From Hydnum rufescens UP504 (Eukaryota; Basidiomycota; Agaricomycetes; Cantharellales; Hydnaceae), in NCBI GenBank assembly GCA_014904985.1, contig MU128951.1, positions 224,403 through 288,402 on the forward strand: a DNA stretch of 64,000 nucleotides. The letters are read 5' to 3'. The notes under the pieces were generated by a model. That model had not been told where the DNA came from, searched no databases, and worked only from the letters and a program-made list of their open reading frames with translations. A program made the position numbers and the translations under genes. Position 1 is the stretch's first letter; each line of letters begins with the position of its first letter. This document shows, in pieces, positions 12,296 to 24,337 of the stretch.

Positions 12296-13511
12296 TTCGG
12301 TATCAGCCCATGTATGAGACCAAGAGATCAAGGCCTTGTTCAAGACCAGTCCAAAAAGGTACCTTCAATCAATATTGATTGCATGGGTAGGACCTAATTA
12401 CAAGGTTATATTATATGTGGATTAATAAATTGGAAGTACTAGGTTTGGAATGACGAAAGAAGGATTGTTGAATGGGAGTAATTATTGTAGAGATTATTGA
12501 AGATACGAGTCCCAGGCACTTCCTGATTGGAATCCATTTGGGTCGTACATGTCCCAAGGCCCATAGCCGAAGTATCAAAATTGTTGATGCCAGAGGGGAA
12601 CATTCCAATGTTGGACTGCAGAGTGCCATTGTCCAAATGTGAACCCATCTGCTGGACGTCTGAATCAGATACAAGAAATCATGAGGGTTGAAGGCCGAGA
12701 ACTTGAAGCATGAATATTGCCATTCGATCCTGCAGCAAAATTGGAGTGTAGAGGGGCAGCATGCCAACTCGTACTTCCTGTATTCGGGTGGACAACAAGC
12801 GGATGAACTCAAGGGTCCAGCACCAATATTGGTATTAGTGCAGTGCGAATCGGATATGACGAAGACGTGGCACATCCACTTTACTTGCAGGATTGGAGTT
12901 GAAGTTTCAGGGCGAAGGATGGGCATGGCTTTGCATTGCCTCAGAGTCACTAGACTCACATTTGTAGGTACCGATATAGCACGAGCCTTTCCCTTTCCCT
13001 TCGAGGGCTTTGAAGAACATTGCGACGCTTAGACTGCCACACAGCACAGGCAATACACCGGCTGCTCTGTTGCTGCTCTGGATTCTCCCATAGAGTCGAC
13101 TGCACTACCCGGTCTCGCACACAGTAGACGGTATCATTGTTCCGATCAATGATCAACACAACGTCGCATCGCCATCTTTCTCATGCGCACCCCATGCCTC
13201 CACCTTGATCGGGCAATCGTTTCCTTGTGAACTGAGTCACAAGAAAACCTCCACTGGGATGCATCCCATTGCTTTTCGTGCAGCTGGGGCCCAAGTCACA
13301 TCAGGACTTCCTAGGACATCCTGATGGGTCCCCAAAATCCTCCTGGGATATCCTGAGTTCACACCATTGCTTGGGCTTAATCAAATCAGGGATTAGATAA
13401 CCCCGGGAAGACCCATAATAACAGTTGACCATGTAGTCATGCCTATGCCTTCGGAACTCCCCTTTCCACCAGACTGAGCATAGCTCTGGTCTGGTTATGA
13501 GACTAAGCCAA
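12296..13511 (-). other. unassigned stretch with coding-like traces
   Basis: On the minus strand there are short runs with protein-like composition, such as GSHLDNGTLQSNIGMF near 12,600-12,650 and a stretch around 13,000-13,130. Frames and stops interrupt them and no domain is recognisable. CpG is higher than in the neighbouring repeats, so a decayed host-gene fragment is possible. Confidence 0.25.
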
Positions 13512-14923
13512 GCTGTTGAGGGGACTGGTGCAATGGGGATTGCCAGCAGGTTCTGTCTGATGACCAATCACAATCCAGCAAAGGCTGGCAGTGCTAATTG
13601 GCTGAGCTTGCGAGGTCTTATTTACACTTCTGGCCTTTGTTTATAGTGCATTTCTTTGTCAGACCAAACAATGGCAACCCTGTGGGAAAATGGGAACCCC
13701 ATGGAAACTGATTTGTAATGTAGCACCTGTATGCATTTGCTTCCAGGGCCCCTGTGGGAAGAATGGCCACCCTGTGGGAACTGGCACATTTGGTTCCTCA
13801 GAGCCAAATCTGGCCAAACCAGCTCCTTCAGAGCCAAATACTCAAATATCCATGTAAACTACATCACTGCAATATATACATACATACAAGCCATTGTATG
13901 GATGGCCCTTGGAGCCTCTGGCCCCACACTGAGGGTTCCCATAATGCAACTTGAATCAATGCTGGAAAGTGCCAGAAAATGCCAGAAAACATGAGCCTGA
14001 CATGAGGCTACGTCCTTCTAGTGACTCTCTGGCAGTGCTTTCTTCTGAGTGGTGCCCACCCTTGCATTCCTGGCAGTGAATTAAGTGTGAAGGCATAAGA
14101 GGTCAGATAAAATAAGGCTATAGAATCTGAAGTGCACTCCCCATCCCAGTTGAACTGCCCTGCCAAGGTGGTCTTCTGATCAGTCTGGTGGTTGAATTTG
14201 CACCTCTCTGGTTCTGTGACCAGCAGGGAGATTTCTTAGAGGTTTTGCCCTTGAAGATAGCTACAGTACCCCATAACTGCAGTTGTCTTGTACCTGTTCT
14301 CTACCTCAGACTGCTTTTGGACAAAGGGATTGTGGAGTTGTGAGATGGTTTCTAAGCAGGATCAAGACCAAATTGGGACACAAATTGCACTCATTAGTCA
14401 CATGGGATGGGGTGGCCAGGTTGTGAAGGAATAGCCCTCCAGTATGCCTTGTGATGCAGACCTGGCAGCTGGCAAGCAAGCTAGACAGAATGAATGGCAC
14501 CATGAGCAATGTGCCACAGCCAAATTATTGAGTCAGACTCCTGGTGCTGGCCCATCAAGATTAGGTCAAACTTCAGGTTGGTTACTGTTCCCAGTTTGAG
14601 TTCTAAATATTGAATTAATTCTGGAATGAATTTGTCTGAGATTAGACATTTAGTCTCACCCATCTGAGGCACCCATACCACAACAGATTCAAAGTCATGG
14701 AACACCAATTGCAGGTATGCTGTCCTATAAACTAAAGTGAAATCTATAATAATTTATTTGTACTTTTCAGAAAATCCTATTCCTCCAGTAACACCTCAAC
14801 AAATCCTTGGTTCATGCTCCCACATTGCCCAAATGACACACCCCAGCTGCTGATAAATGTGCTTCTCAATGAATTCAGCCCAATTATGCACCCCTACAAT
14901 CACCCACCTGGCAAGGAAACAAT

Positions 14924-15385
14924 ATGTCCATATCTCTCCTTGCACATTCCTCTGATGACTCTGGGAATGATGATGCCATGGATGAGATTCAACCACTCAT
15001 GCAATGGCTATCATTTGGAGGCATGAATACAAATATTGCACATCCACATCCTTCAAATCCATTCCATATGACACCTGAACCACCACCACCACCACCACAC
15101 CCTGAACCACCCAATCCTGTTCCACCAGCACCAATGATGAAATTCTGTTCATGTGGACACATGCACCCAATCACATCCTTTACTGTGGACAAGAATGGTG
15201 TCTTACACAATCAGTGTGAGAACTGTTGTCAAGGGGATGCACAATATCAGCTATGTCAACAGGCACAGGATATTCCAGCACCTCCTGCAACAAATAATGA
15301 CTCCATTGCAGATCAGGATGGATACCAGGGGATGGGGAAACTAACCAGGCTTAATTATGAGGTCCCCCTGATAATTTGGGGCTGA
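14924..15385 (+). CDS. 153-residue ORF with Cys-rich ribbon-like motif
   Basis: Opens at ATG 14,924. It has an acidic N-terminus, a run of prolines alternating with His/Glu, then CSCGHMHPITSF followed about fifteen residues later by CENC, spaced like a zinc-ribbon (CxC...CxxC). The stop lies just inside the left arm of the 340-bp palindrome, so the C-terminus is probably truncated or fused to repeat sequence. I do not recognise a family. The setting suggests a mobile-element protein. Coding status is uncertain. Confidence 0.35.
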   Translation: MSISLLAHSSDDSGNDDAMDEIQPLMQWLSFGGMNTNIAHPHPSNPFHMTPEPPPPPPHPEPPNPVPPAPMMKFCSCGHMHPITSFTVDKNGVLHNQCENCCQGDAQYQLCQQAQDIPAPPATNNDSIADQDGYQGMGKLTRLNYEVPLIIWG

Positions 15386-15683
15386 GCTCAACATATCTCT
15401 AGCTCAACAAATCTCTTGTAGTTGTCAAAAAAAAAGTGGGCAATTATGTACAAAGATTAATCCAAAAATGCATACATACTCAAATCTTGTCCAAAAGTCT
15501 CCCTGATGACCAGGATGGTCATCAGGGAGACTTTTGGACAAGATTTGAGTATGTATGCATTTTTGGATTAATCTTTGTACATAATTGCCCACTTTTTTTT
15601 GACAACTACAAGAGATTTGTTGAGCTAGAGATATGTTGAGCTTGGCCCCAAATTATCAGGGGGACCTCATAATTAAGCCTGGT
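15344..15683. repeat. 340-bp near-perfect palindrome
   Basis: Left arm from ACCAGGCTTAATTATG to CTCCCTGATGACC; right arm is its reverse complement, ending CATAATTAAGCCTGGT. The centre is at about 15,513 with a spacer of about 5 bases (AGGAT). The arms differ only by a few bases (the A-run/T-run lengths and GCTGAGC versus GCTTGGC). Such an arm pair would extrude as a cruciform or fold as a long hairpin RNA. Confidence 0.9.
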
Positions 15684-16351
15684 ACAGATTTGTTTCCAGT
15701 TAGTTGATTTCCAAATGTGGCAGAGGGTGGTGCATTGCTGTCAAAGCATCTTGTGGGCTCTAAATCATTGAAACTCATAGATAATTTAGGGCTCTTGTAT
15801 TTTATTGAAACTCAGAAACAAATCTGTATTAGCACTGCCAGCCTCTGCTGGTCAGACAGAACCTGCCAACAATCCCCATTGCACTAGTCCCTTGACAGTT
15901 CAGTTTGAGGACTGGTCACAAGTCTAGACACTCCCTTCATTGCAAAATGCTCCCAGAAAATGACATTACTACATCCCTCAATTGAGCATGCTCACAAAAA
16001 GAGGCTTTTGATGGTCAGGGACATGTTGGTTGCGCCCAAGATGAGAGGCAGCATTGTCTGGAATTTCAATATGATAATATGGACTCTGGACACCATCACA
16101 AAAATAATGGATCAGCAAATCATGTAAAATTGAAAATTCTCTATTGATTTGAGTTGTGTTGTAAAGGCCAGATAAGCACAGATAAGGCCCTATTCAGATG
16201 CAAGAATCTGGATTCTTTTTTCAGATTCTACTAGTAAAGAAATGTAGATTGTTTCAGATTCTATATTTGGGAACAGAGACTGGACCTGGCTAAACTTCAT
16301 TGATCCCTCACCCCATTCCTCATCCTAACTGGCTTCTACCTCCAATTCACA

Positions 16352-17244
16352 ATGCCAAAATCCAGCACAAAGCAACCCAAAGCCACCACACATGTTCCTC
16401 CAGTATCTGCTGCCAAGGGAGAACACACTGAGAAACCTGCTGTGTCTGGGATTGCAGCCACATCCAAAGAGGAAGGAAAGAGGAAAATGGCTCTGGTGAA
16501 AGTGATGGCTGTGGGACCTGGAGCTAGGGCTCCTACCACATCAGATTGAGTCTGATGATCTACCAGATTGGATTCTGGATTCCAGATCCAGATTGAAGAA
16601 AGTGTCTGTCCCCATCCATGGATTGTAATCTGTCAATCTGCAGTTCATCTGCAGATTCCTATATACTATTTAACATGGGCACAGTCACAATACAGTGACC
16701 TGTAAACCCAATATGGGATGCATCTGGTCACATCATGTGACCTTTTGCTTTGCATCTCTATTCCTAGTTACCTCCAAACTTGCATTGTTCTATGTACTTT
16801 CTTTCATAGTTGTATGCTGTTGATTTGTCAAGGAGCAATTGGCTATTCATTCTCCATGCTAGGCCCCCATTAAGCTTCCACAAGTACAGAGGGATGATTT
16901 GGCAAACTCAGGACACATTTCCTTTATGAGCTGAAGTGTATTGCTATGTCTTTCTGCTTACTGCTGCATACTGTTTACAATCCACAGATGAACCACCAAT
17001 CTGACAGATTACAATCTGCAGATTTGGATTAGAGTTATGGACTGCTCCAAACCATCAAACTGAATCTGAATCCACCCGAATCCAATCTGGTAGGAGCCCT
17101 ACCTGGAGCAGTGCTGACAAAGGCAAACTAGTTCAGTTTGTGGGAGTGAGGTTTAGGATCCAGCAAGGGGAATTAGGGATTACCCCTATTTTGGGTGTGA
17201 AGACAGAAACAAGCATGCATACACCATTTGGGAGGCACTTGTGA
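16352..17244 (+). pseudogene. small basic protein ORF interrupted by a MITE
   Basis: ATG at 16,352 opens a Lys/Pro/Ala-rich ORF (MPKSSTKQPKATTHV...). At 16,525 a MITE with TA duplication interrupts it. If the MITE (16,527-17,099) and one TA are left out, the frame continues as WSSADKGKLVQFVGVRFR and stops at 17,242-17,244, for about 110 residues in all. No family recognised. The restored frame confirms the MITE borders and shows the ORF was coding when hit. Confidence 0.5.
16527..17099. mobile_element. 573-bp MITE with TA target duplication
   Basis: The ends are GGGCTCCTACCACATC and, inverted, GGGCTCCTACCAGATT; TA lies on each side (16,525-16,526 and 17,100-17,101). No ORF. TA duplication and GGG- termini fit a Tc1/mariner-like or similar TA-targeting family. 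Confidence 0.85.
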
Positions 17245-18537
17245 GCATCTCCTAAGACCATGATGAGTCTCCCATGCTTAACTGCCTGGGTGTCACTATA
17301 AGTCCTTTTCTGTCTTCTCTTTTTTGTACTCCTTTGCACATATGCTGTGCATGTATTTCTTTCTCCTATCCTGTAGGCCATAAAATGGCCAATGTACATG
17401 GATATTATAAGCATTGGATCATTAAAGCCTGCCCTCACTCTGCTCAAGCACTTAGGCTCCCCCTATATTCATCTCTTCTCTCATCAAACAACACTTACAT
17501 AACCATTACTCATTCACTGGGTTATGGGCCCATTGCTGCTCTCCTAGAAAAAGAATTGATTTGAATTTTCCCCTCAATAATGACAAGAAACATGACTGAC
17601 AAATTTAAAATTAGGGTAACAAAATTGATGGCAGACAGCAACTCAGTCAGCCACAAATGTGTGTCTGGTTAAGACACTGCGCATTCATACTCATCCACTA
17701 TCCCTGTACTTCCCGGTATTTTCTTAAGCACCTGTGACTCAACACTGAGAGGAATTTGGTGACCAAGGATAGCTTAGAAATGACTGTCTGAAGAACTTCT
17801 TGGTTTCAGAATTGTATAACATAGCCCCAGTCAGGAGCTTTACAACTTGGAAAACTATGCTAATGAAAGATGCTTGTTTTGTGATTTTAAAGAGATTCGG
17901 GTCTGAGGCACCCAAGTTTTGGCCTATTCAAATAAGGAAATTGCCTTATTTGGAAGTACCCTTTTAAGGAAATTGCCATATTTGGATATTCCTTTTAAGG
18001 AAAATTTCCTCATTGGGATGGCCAAATTTGGCAGGCTTTCCCTAGACAGCCAGGCCTGTCATGAGCTGCCAACCAAGAAGTGCAACCATCAGGGCTATGC
18101 CTCAGCTTAAAGGGAATTGCATTAGAATCTGTACCACTACTCTCTATGTGATGGTAAGTGGTCAAGTTGAGTCAAGTCTGAATTTCTATAATTTTAAATC
18201 TTACATTTCAGGTTTTCAAACCAGTCTCTTCAGGGATGGATATTGATGTGGCCTTAATGGCTCGGAAGCAGTATGGGCTGCCAAAAAGTATCATGGGTAC
18301 TGCTACCTCCCACCTGAAATGGAGCATGACATAGACTCTGAGTACAGAGGCTTCCAGATGTGATTTACCTAGTAACTTTAGGCCATAGGGGTGTATAGCC
18401 AGTGGTGCTGACTTGATGAATGATCCCTCGATAAATTTGGCATCACACAAACATTACATAATCACTCCAGAGTTTACCAGATAGTGGATGAGTATGAATG
18501 CACAGTGTCTTAGATATTATCAGACTTGGATTTATAT
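17245..18537. other. unassigned CpG-poor sequence
   Basis: No gene recognised. Near 17,934-18,015 a unit of about 38 bases (AAGGAAATTGCC(T/A)TATTTGGA...) is repeated about three times. Confidence 0.4.
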
Positions 18538-18740
18538 ACTTGTTAAGGGTCATTTGTAGTATGAGGTGATTAAGTAATCAAGTTGAGTACAAATGAGAGA
18601 TCCTTAATATGATTGATGAGAGTCACCAAGCAAGGATTATGTAAGTGCCTGCATGAAGGAAAAGGAGAGAGCAGACTGATTCTAAGGGAGACTCAACACA
18701 AGAGGGTGAGAAGAAAAAGCTTCTGTGACTTGAGTGTTTT
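18538..18740 (+). repeat. LTR-like start TGTTAAGGG, fragment 1
   Basis: TGTTAAGGGTCATTTGTAGTATGAGGTGATTAAG... matches 57,178 onward and, inverted, 47,944 downward. The TG start and the inverted CCCTTAACA end seen at 47,936-47,944 suggest an LTR family. Only the 5' part is recognisable here. Confidence 0.5.
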
Positions 18741-19167
18741 CAGCTGGCAGTTCTTGCACAGCCCTCACTCTTGAATAGACACTTATAAAGAAGGTCTAAC
18801 CTGGTAAACAGTACTGGCAAAACATAGTGAACCATTCCAGTTAAATCTGTTCTAGTCATCCACATACCCACCCTTTTTTCTTTGGACATGCCACCTTTCA
18901 TGGAACAGCAAGAAAAACTCCTATCTACTATTCTCTCTATCTCTCTTCTCCAAAAAAAAAAAAAAAAAGAGCTGCCTCTCCTAAAACCTGCAGCCACCCA
19001 GTTGATAAACCACTCACCCACTAACCATGCTGCTCCCAAACAGTGCTCTATTGAGCCAACCTGTCCCACCAGATGTGTTCTCCACCAATGTACCCCAGAC
19101 CCCAGGCAGGACAAGGCTCCAAGCCATGCTCCCTAACTACAAAGACCTCATGGCCTGTGCTATAGAA
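18741..19167. other. unassigned, with short open frames
   Basis: A plus-strand ORF begins near 19,027 (MLLPNSALLSQPVPPDVF) and runs into the next repeat, ending at the TAG at 19,222. It may be the 3' end of a mobile-element gene. No domain seen. Confidence 0.3.
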
Positions 19168-20438
19168 GAAGGATTGGGAGCTCCGATGACTGTCAAATCA
19201 AACTCTGTTTCAGCCAGTGTGTAGATGGGAGACTGTATTTCTGTTTTTATTCAATGGGCTGGTTTGCTCTGATGGTTGATCACTCTCTAACAAGTTGTGT
19301 ATGGTATTCAGTGGAGGATAAGGTTGTGGTATGCACTAGCTATAGTCAATGATATATTGTGGGATGCTTATGAAAGGCTTATATGTGTTGTGTTGGACCA
19401 TTTACTGCTATTTGTGTGTACCTATTTGTGTCCTCCTGATCAAAATGCAGATTATAAACAGAGTTCTAGACTGGTTTAAGCTTGATTCAGTGTGTTAATG
19501 TGTTTCTTTCTTCTTCTGACTTGACTTTGTTATTACTCACCTTTCCTTGGATGTCCAGCAACTCTAACCTTAGGTCCTGCAACTATCCTTGGCTTAGTAT
19601 TTCACATAGAGGGCTTCCAGTGACTTGGTCTTAACTACCTTGTATATGACTTAGCTCCAGATGGCTTTAGATCAGTACTCTCTTCAGATGCAAGCAGATT
19701 TGTAGACAGTAGTATATTCCAGTAGTGAGGACACGGGGGGTATAGAAGAAGGGTTGGGAGCTCCGATGACTGTCAAATCAAAATCTGGTTCAGCCAGTGT
19801 GTGGATGGGAGACTGTATTTCTGTTGTTATTCGTTGGGCTGGTTCGCTTCAATGGTTGATCACACTCTGCAAGACATGTATGGTGTTCAGTGGAGAATAG
19901 GAAGGGATATGGACTAGCCGTAGTCAATGATATATCGTTTGGGATGCTTATAGAAAGGCTTATACATCTGGGATGCTTGTGGAAAGGCTTATACATCATG
20001 TAGGATGCTTATGGAAAGGCTTATACGTCTGGGATGCTTGTAGAAAGGCTTATATGTCGTTTGTGTTGCATTGGTCTGTTTACTGATATTTGTGTATTCT
20101 TGTTTATGTTCTCCTGGTCAAAATGCGGATATCTGTGGGTTATAGACTGGTCAGTGCTTGGTTAGTCTTGTTAGTATGTTTCTTTCTTCTTTCTTCAAAA
20201 CCTGATACATATTTCATTATGCTTACTTTTCCTTGGATGTCCAGCAACTCTAACCTTAGGTCCTGCAACTATCCTTGGCTTTAGTGATTCATGTAGAGGG
20301 CTACCAGTGGCTTTGTCTCAACAACCTTGAAGATGACTTAGCTCCAGATGGCTTATAGATAGACTGTTCTTTAGAGGCAAGCAGAAAAGTTGACAGTGGT
20401 TGACAGTAATGATTTCCAGAGGAGATGATTGTGTGGGG
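19168..20438. repeat. two tandem copies of a TATAGAAGAAGG repeat (about 570 and 700 bp)
   Basis: Copy 1 starts at about 19,168 and copy 2 at about 19,740, both with TATAGAAGAAGGRTTGGGAGCTCC and continuing through CTAACCTTAGGTCCTGCAACTATCC. A third copy lies at 32,223-32,710. An internal unit of about 36 bases (GGGATGCTTRTRGAAAGGCTTATAC) occurs once in copy 1, four times in copy 2 and twice in copy 3. Confidence 0.8.
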
Positions 20439-22300
20439 GTACAGGAAATCTACCAGCTTTTATACCTTTCTGAAGGTGGCTGTGTTTAAGAAATATGACT
20501 CCCCCATGGGTGAGTCATATGTGAGTCATAGGTGAGAACAAAAGAAAAATAACAAGATGATGTAATAATGCAGTCATAGCTGAGTCATGCATAAGGAGAA
20601 CAAAAGGAATCATGAGGGGTGATGTCATAGTGATGTCATTCATAAAGAGAACAAAAGGAATCATGAGGAGGGGTGATGTCACCAATTTGCTGAGCATGTG
20701 GAATGCTTGGAGCATGTGGTCACTGACCATGTGGAGCATTCTGGAGGCAAAATGAAAGGATATCTCCGGGTTTTGGAGATTAATTTGAGCATAGTCCAGT
20801 GGTTAAGGTGTTTTGTTGTTGGTTGATAATGGGGACAAGTGCATGGGATGGGATTCGATGCAGAAACAGCAGTTTGCATCTGTAATAGACGTTCTTGGTA
20901 TCATTAGATGCGGATTTTTAACAGCTTTCTGGGTGCAGTGGTTCTGAGCAGATCCGGTGTAAACTGACAGAGAAATTCGTTTTTTACTGATGGGTGTTGA
21001 TTCTGATAGTAATATCGTTCTGTAGAGCTCAGTTTTGATCTGTTCTTTGCGTGCTCAGTACCGTCGGATGCGGATTTTTTATATCTTTCTAGGCGCGGTT
21101 GTTCCGAAAGGATTAAATGCAAACTGATGGAGAAATTTGTTTTTTACTGGAAATCCCGGATTTTGGTAGTAAAACTGGCCTGGAGAGTGCAGTTTTGGTC
21201 CGTTCAACTTGTGTTTGGTACCGTTCGAAAGGTGTGAATCGTAGCTTTCTAAGCGTTATATGGGCGTACCTCTCTGATCAAAACTGACAGAGTTATAGAA
21301 CGAATTTGATTTCTGCGTGCAGCTGTAATTAATTTTGTAATTGGTCATGTGATTGTTCAAAGGCTGGGAGTGGTGTGATTTCACGTTTTCTGATACTGGA
21401 TGTTTTTATCTTCCACAGGGGATACAGGAAAATCTACCAGCTTTTATACCTTTCCAAGGTGGCTGTGTTTAGAGAGAAATGACTCACTCATATGTGAGTC
21501 ATATGTAAGAACAATAGGGTTGCAAGGAAGGTGAGTCATTCATAAACAGAACAATAGGGTTGTCAAGGAGATGTTATCTTTCATATCTGTGGTGTTCTAG
21601 AAGTTATTTGTGGCAATGGGAGATGAAATCAAAGGATATTTCTGAGTTCTTGGAGATTAATCTGAGCCTAGTCCAGTGGTTAAGGTGTTTTTGTTACTGG
21701 TTAATAATAGGAACAAGTGCATGGGGTGGGATTTTATGCAGAGACAGCAGTTTGTATCTGGAATAGGCATGCTCAGTACCATTTGATGCAGATTTTTAAT
21801 AGCTTTCTGGGTATGGTGGTTCTGAGCAGATCAGATGTGAACTGATGGAGAAATTTGTTAAATACTGGTGGGTGTTGATCTTAACAGTAATATTATTCTG
21901 TAGAGTGCATTTTTGATCTGTTCTTGGTGTTGCTGGTACCATTCAATGTAGATTTTTAACATATTTCTAGGTGTGGTGGTTCTGAGCAGATTGGATGCAA
22001 ACTGACAGAGGAATTCATTTAATACTGGAAATTCTGGATTTTGATAGTAAAATCAGTCTGGAGGGTGCAGTTTTGGTCTGTTCAACTTGTGTTTGGTACC
22101 ATTTGGAAGTTGTGAATTGTAGCTTTCCAAGTGTTATATGGGCATACATTTCTGATCAAAACTGACAGAGTTACAGAATGAATTCAGGTTCTGTGCATAG
22201 CCATAATTAATTTTGTAATTGGTCATGTGATCATCCAAAGGCTGGAAGTGGTGTAATTTTGCATTTTCTGATACTGGATGTTTTTATCTGCCACACCAGG
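20436..22300 (+). repeat. two tandem monomers (about 980 and 885 bp), possible 5' region of the LINE
   Basis: Unit 1 starts near 20,437 and unit 2 near 21,420, both with TACAGGAAAWTCTACCAGC, and both end with TTTTCTGATACTGGATGTTTTTATC. They lie directly upstream of LINE ORF2-like sequence, as tandem promoter monomers do in some LINEs. Unit 1 keeps many CpG sites that are TpG or CpA in unit 2. Each has a tRNA-like patch (TAGTCCAGTGGTTAAGGTG, then GGGATTCGATGC in unit 1), reminiscent of Pol III A and B boxes. Confidence 0.7.
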
Positions 22301-22348
22301 CAACTAGCAAAGAGTGTCCAGTCTGGGTCCAAACCCTAGCCCAACTAA

Positions 22349-23858
22349 ATGACTCCTCCAATGGTGATCCCCTCCTCTGCCCCACCCATGAGTAGAGAGG
22401 CTTCACAGAGATCTCCTCCCCATCACTCCTCCCTGGATTTTGACCTTCTTCCCCCCTCTACTGAGTTCACAGCCTTCCAATATAATGCACACCATGCCTC
22501 AGCAGTCCACCACTCATTGTTTAATAGTCTCCTCACAGCCAACTTTGATATTTTGTTCATCCAGGAACCATATACCTACTCACTAGATGGCACCCAACAT
22601 ATCTTACAGCATCCCAAGTGGTGCTTGATCCTTCTGGCCACTGCCACAGCTACCCCCTTGCTCAGTTATATATGTTAATTCATGACTCCCCTCTTCCTCA
22701 TATCATATCCCCCAAACCTCTTCTCCAAACATTTCAGCTATCTCCTTCACCTTCCCAGCCATCCCCCTCCCCTTTACCTTCATTAATGTTTATAACCCCC
22801 TCACAATTTTCTCCTCCTTGCAACCACTCTACAACCTGCTAGCTGACCCTGCCTTTCTCCCACCAAATTCCCCCTTTGTAGTACTGGGTGATTTAAACCT
22901 ACACTCCCCATTATGGGATGCCCCAGGCAGACTAGCAATGCATGATGATGAGGCAGATGACCTCATTTTGGCCCTATCTAACCTCAGAGCACAACTCCAG
23001 TCCCAACCAGGGGTATTCACCTTCCACAACACCCAACACCACACTATGGTGGTCAACCTTTCCTTTTCATCCCCAGCAGAAAAAGGCCTCTACATCACCT
23101 GTGTCACCTCTCATGACCCCAGCCATGATCTTGGCTCCAATCACTACCCCCTCTTGCACTGATTATCCCTCCAACCCCCCTCCCAACCTGCCTCCCAGTG
23201 ATGCTGTTGGGACAAGGCACATTGGCCCAAGTTCCCTACTGCAGTCTCACAGTCCCTTGTCTCCTGGATCCCCCCAAGTTCCAACCAGGACTCTATCAAT
23301 AATGCTATCATCAATCTCATGGATATGATCAAGAGTGCCATCAAGGCATATGTACCACTTGCTCTACCATCACCATATGCCAGATGCTGGTGGTCCCTGG
23401 AGCTCATGGCCCTCCAACAAAAAGCCAGAAAAGCTCATAGATGGGCCCAGCACTCTCACTCTGATGACTCCCTCAAGGAGTGGAATAAGGTTCACAAGAA
23501 ATTCCAGTATGCTGTAAGACACCACAAACAGGAAAATTGGCATAACTTCCTCTCCTCTTTGGATGACTCCACCTTGTTTACTGCCTCTTGCTATGCCACA
23601 AAAGAACAGGCCCCCCACTTCATACCACCACTCAAATGCCCAGATGGATCATTGGCTACCTCCCCAGATGAGCAATTGAATTTGTTCCATGACACCTTTT
23701 TCTCTCCACCATGAGAACCAGACCTCTCTGACATCCACCCAGGCCACTCATATCCACCCTTCTACTGCTTCCACCCCCTCCAGATCACAGAGCTAGACAA
23801 CCAACTGAAGTGCATGACTCCAGACAAAGCCCCAGGAAACAATGGGATCCCTGTCTGA
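22349..23858 (+). pseudogene. non-LTR retrotransposon ORF2 relic (endonuclease, start of RT)
   Basis: ATG at 22,349. Across several frames the AP-endonuclease-like domain is readable: FQYNAHHASAVHHSL, FDILFIQEP near 22,545, LGDLNLHSPLWDAPG near 22,884, and SNHYPL near 23,137. A linker helix region follows (KARKAHRWAQHSHSDD...), then the pre-RT signature MTPDKAPGNNGIPV near 23,813-23,853. It stops there because another repeat begins, so the RT core is absent. Frameshifts and stops make it inactive. It belongs to the endonuclease-bearing LINE class; the clade is not assigned. Confidence 0.8.
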
Positions 23859-23859
23859 G

Positions 23860-24130
23860 TCTTAGGCACCTTAGGCAACCTGGTTTCTGTATCTAATTAG
23901 ACTATGTTTTTTTGGTATGATATAGAGTCTAAAAGACTCATGGGCCCATGGCCCCACATGTCTTCTGAACCTACCATGGCCCCCTGGCAGTTCCTGAATT
24001 TAGGCTCCATGGGCCCATGGGCCCATGCCAGAGGATTTTTTAGACCCATGGCCCATGAAAACCCCCTTAGCTCTTCAATCTCTGCTGTCAAGCATCAAGA
24101 CCCTGGCACCATTCATTCTGGTTCTGCCTT
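23860..24130 (+). mobile_element. dispersed repeat with GGGCCCATGGGCCCATG core, copy 1
   Basis: From CACCTTAGGCAACCT (23,867) through the GGGCCCATG-rich core and GATTTTTTAGA to CATCAAGACCCTGGCA. The same order is found inverted at 40,250-40,446. It truncates the LINE at the pre-RT motif. No ORF; probably a short non-autonomous element. Confidence 0.65.
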
Positions 24131-24337
24131 CATCTCCACTACAAGTCCACACAGAACACCAGTCTCGGCTTTCTTTATCTCTGTTATGCTTTTTTCTTTC
24201 CAAGTCCATCATTTTTTGTGATATCAGTCAATGTCATCCAACTTTAGAGCAACTGCTATTCATGAAAAGGGGGAACTATCTACAGATGGGGGAAAGAATA
24301 GAAGCAAGGCCAATGTACAAGAAGCAATAGAAATTTG

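Larger units (their letters stand above)
13512..15900. repeat. inverted repeat pair framing a decayed unit
   Basis: GACTGGTGCAATGGGGATTG...GGCTGGCAGTGCTAAT at about 13,520-13,605 recurs inverted at about 15,835-15,890. The enclosed 2.2 kb contains a 340-bp palindrome and a short Cys-rich ORF. Only about 70-90 bases match, and no target duplication was found. Confidence 0.5.

Noticed and set aside
12411..12959. Minus-strand 182-residue ORF as a gene
   Set aside because: Cys/Leu/Ser-rich without a domain; competing frames look equally plausible, so only a weak coding trace was noted.
20785..20870. Functional tRNA gene
   Set aside because: A- and B-box-like patches are present, but no cloverleaf with an acceptor stem could be folded, and the second copy has lost the B box.
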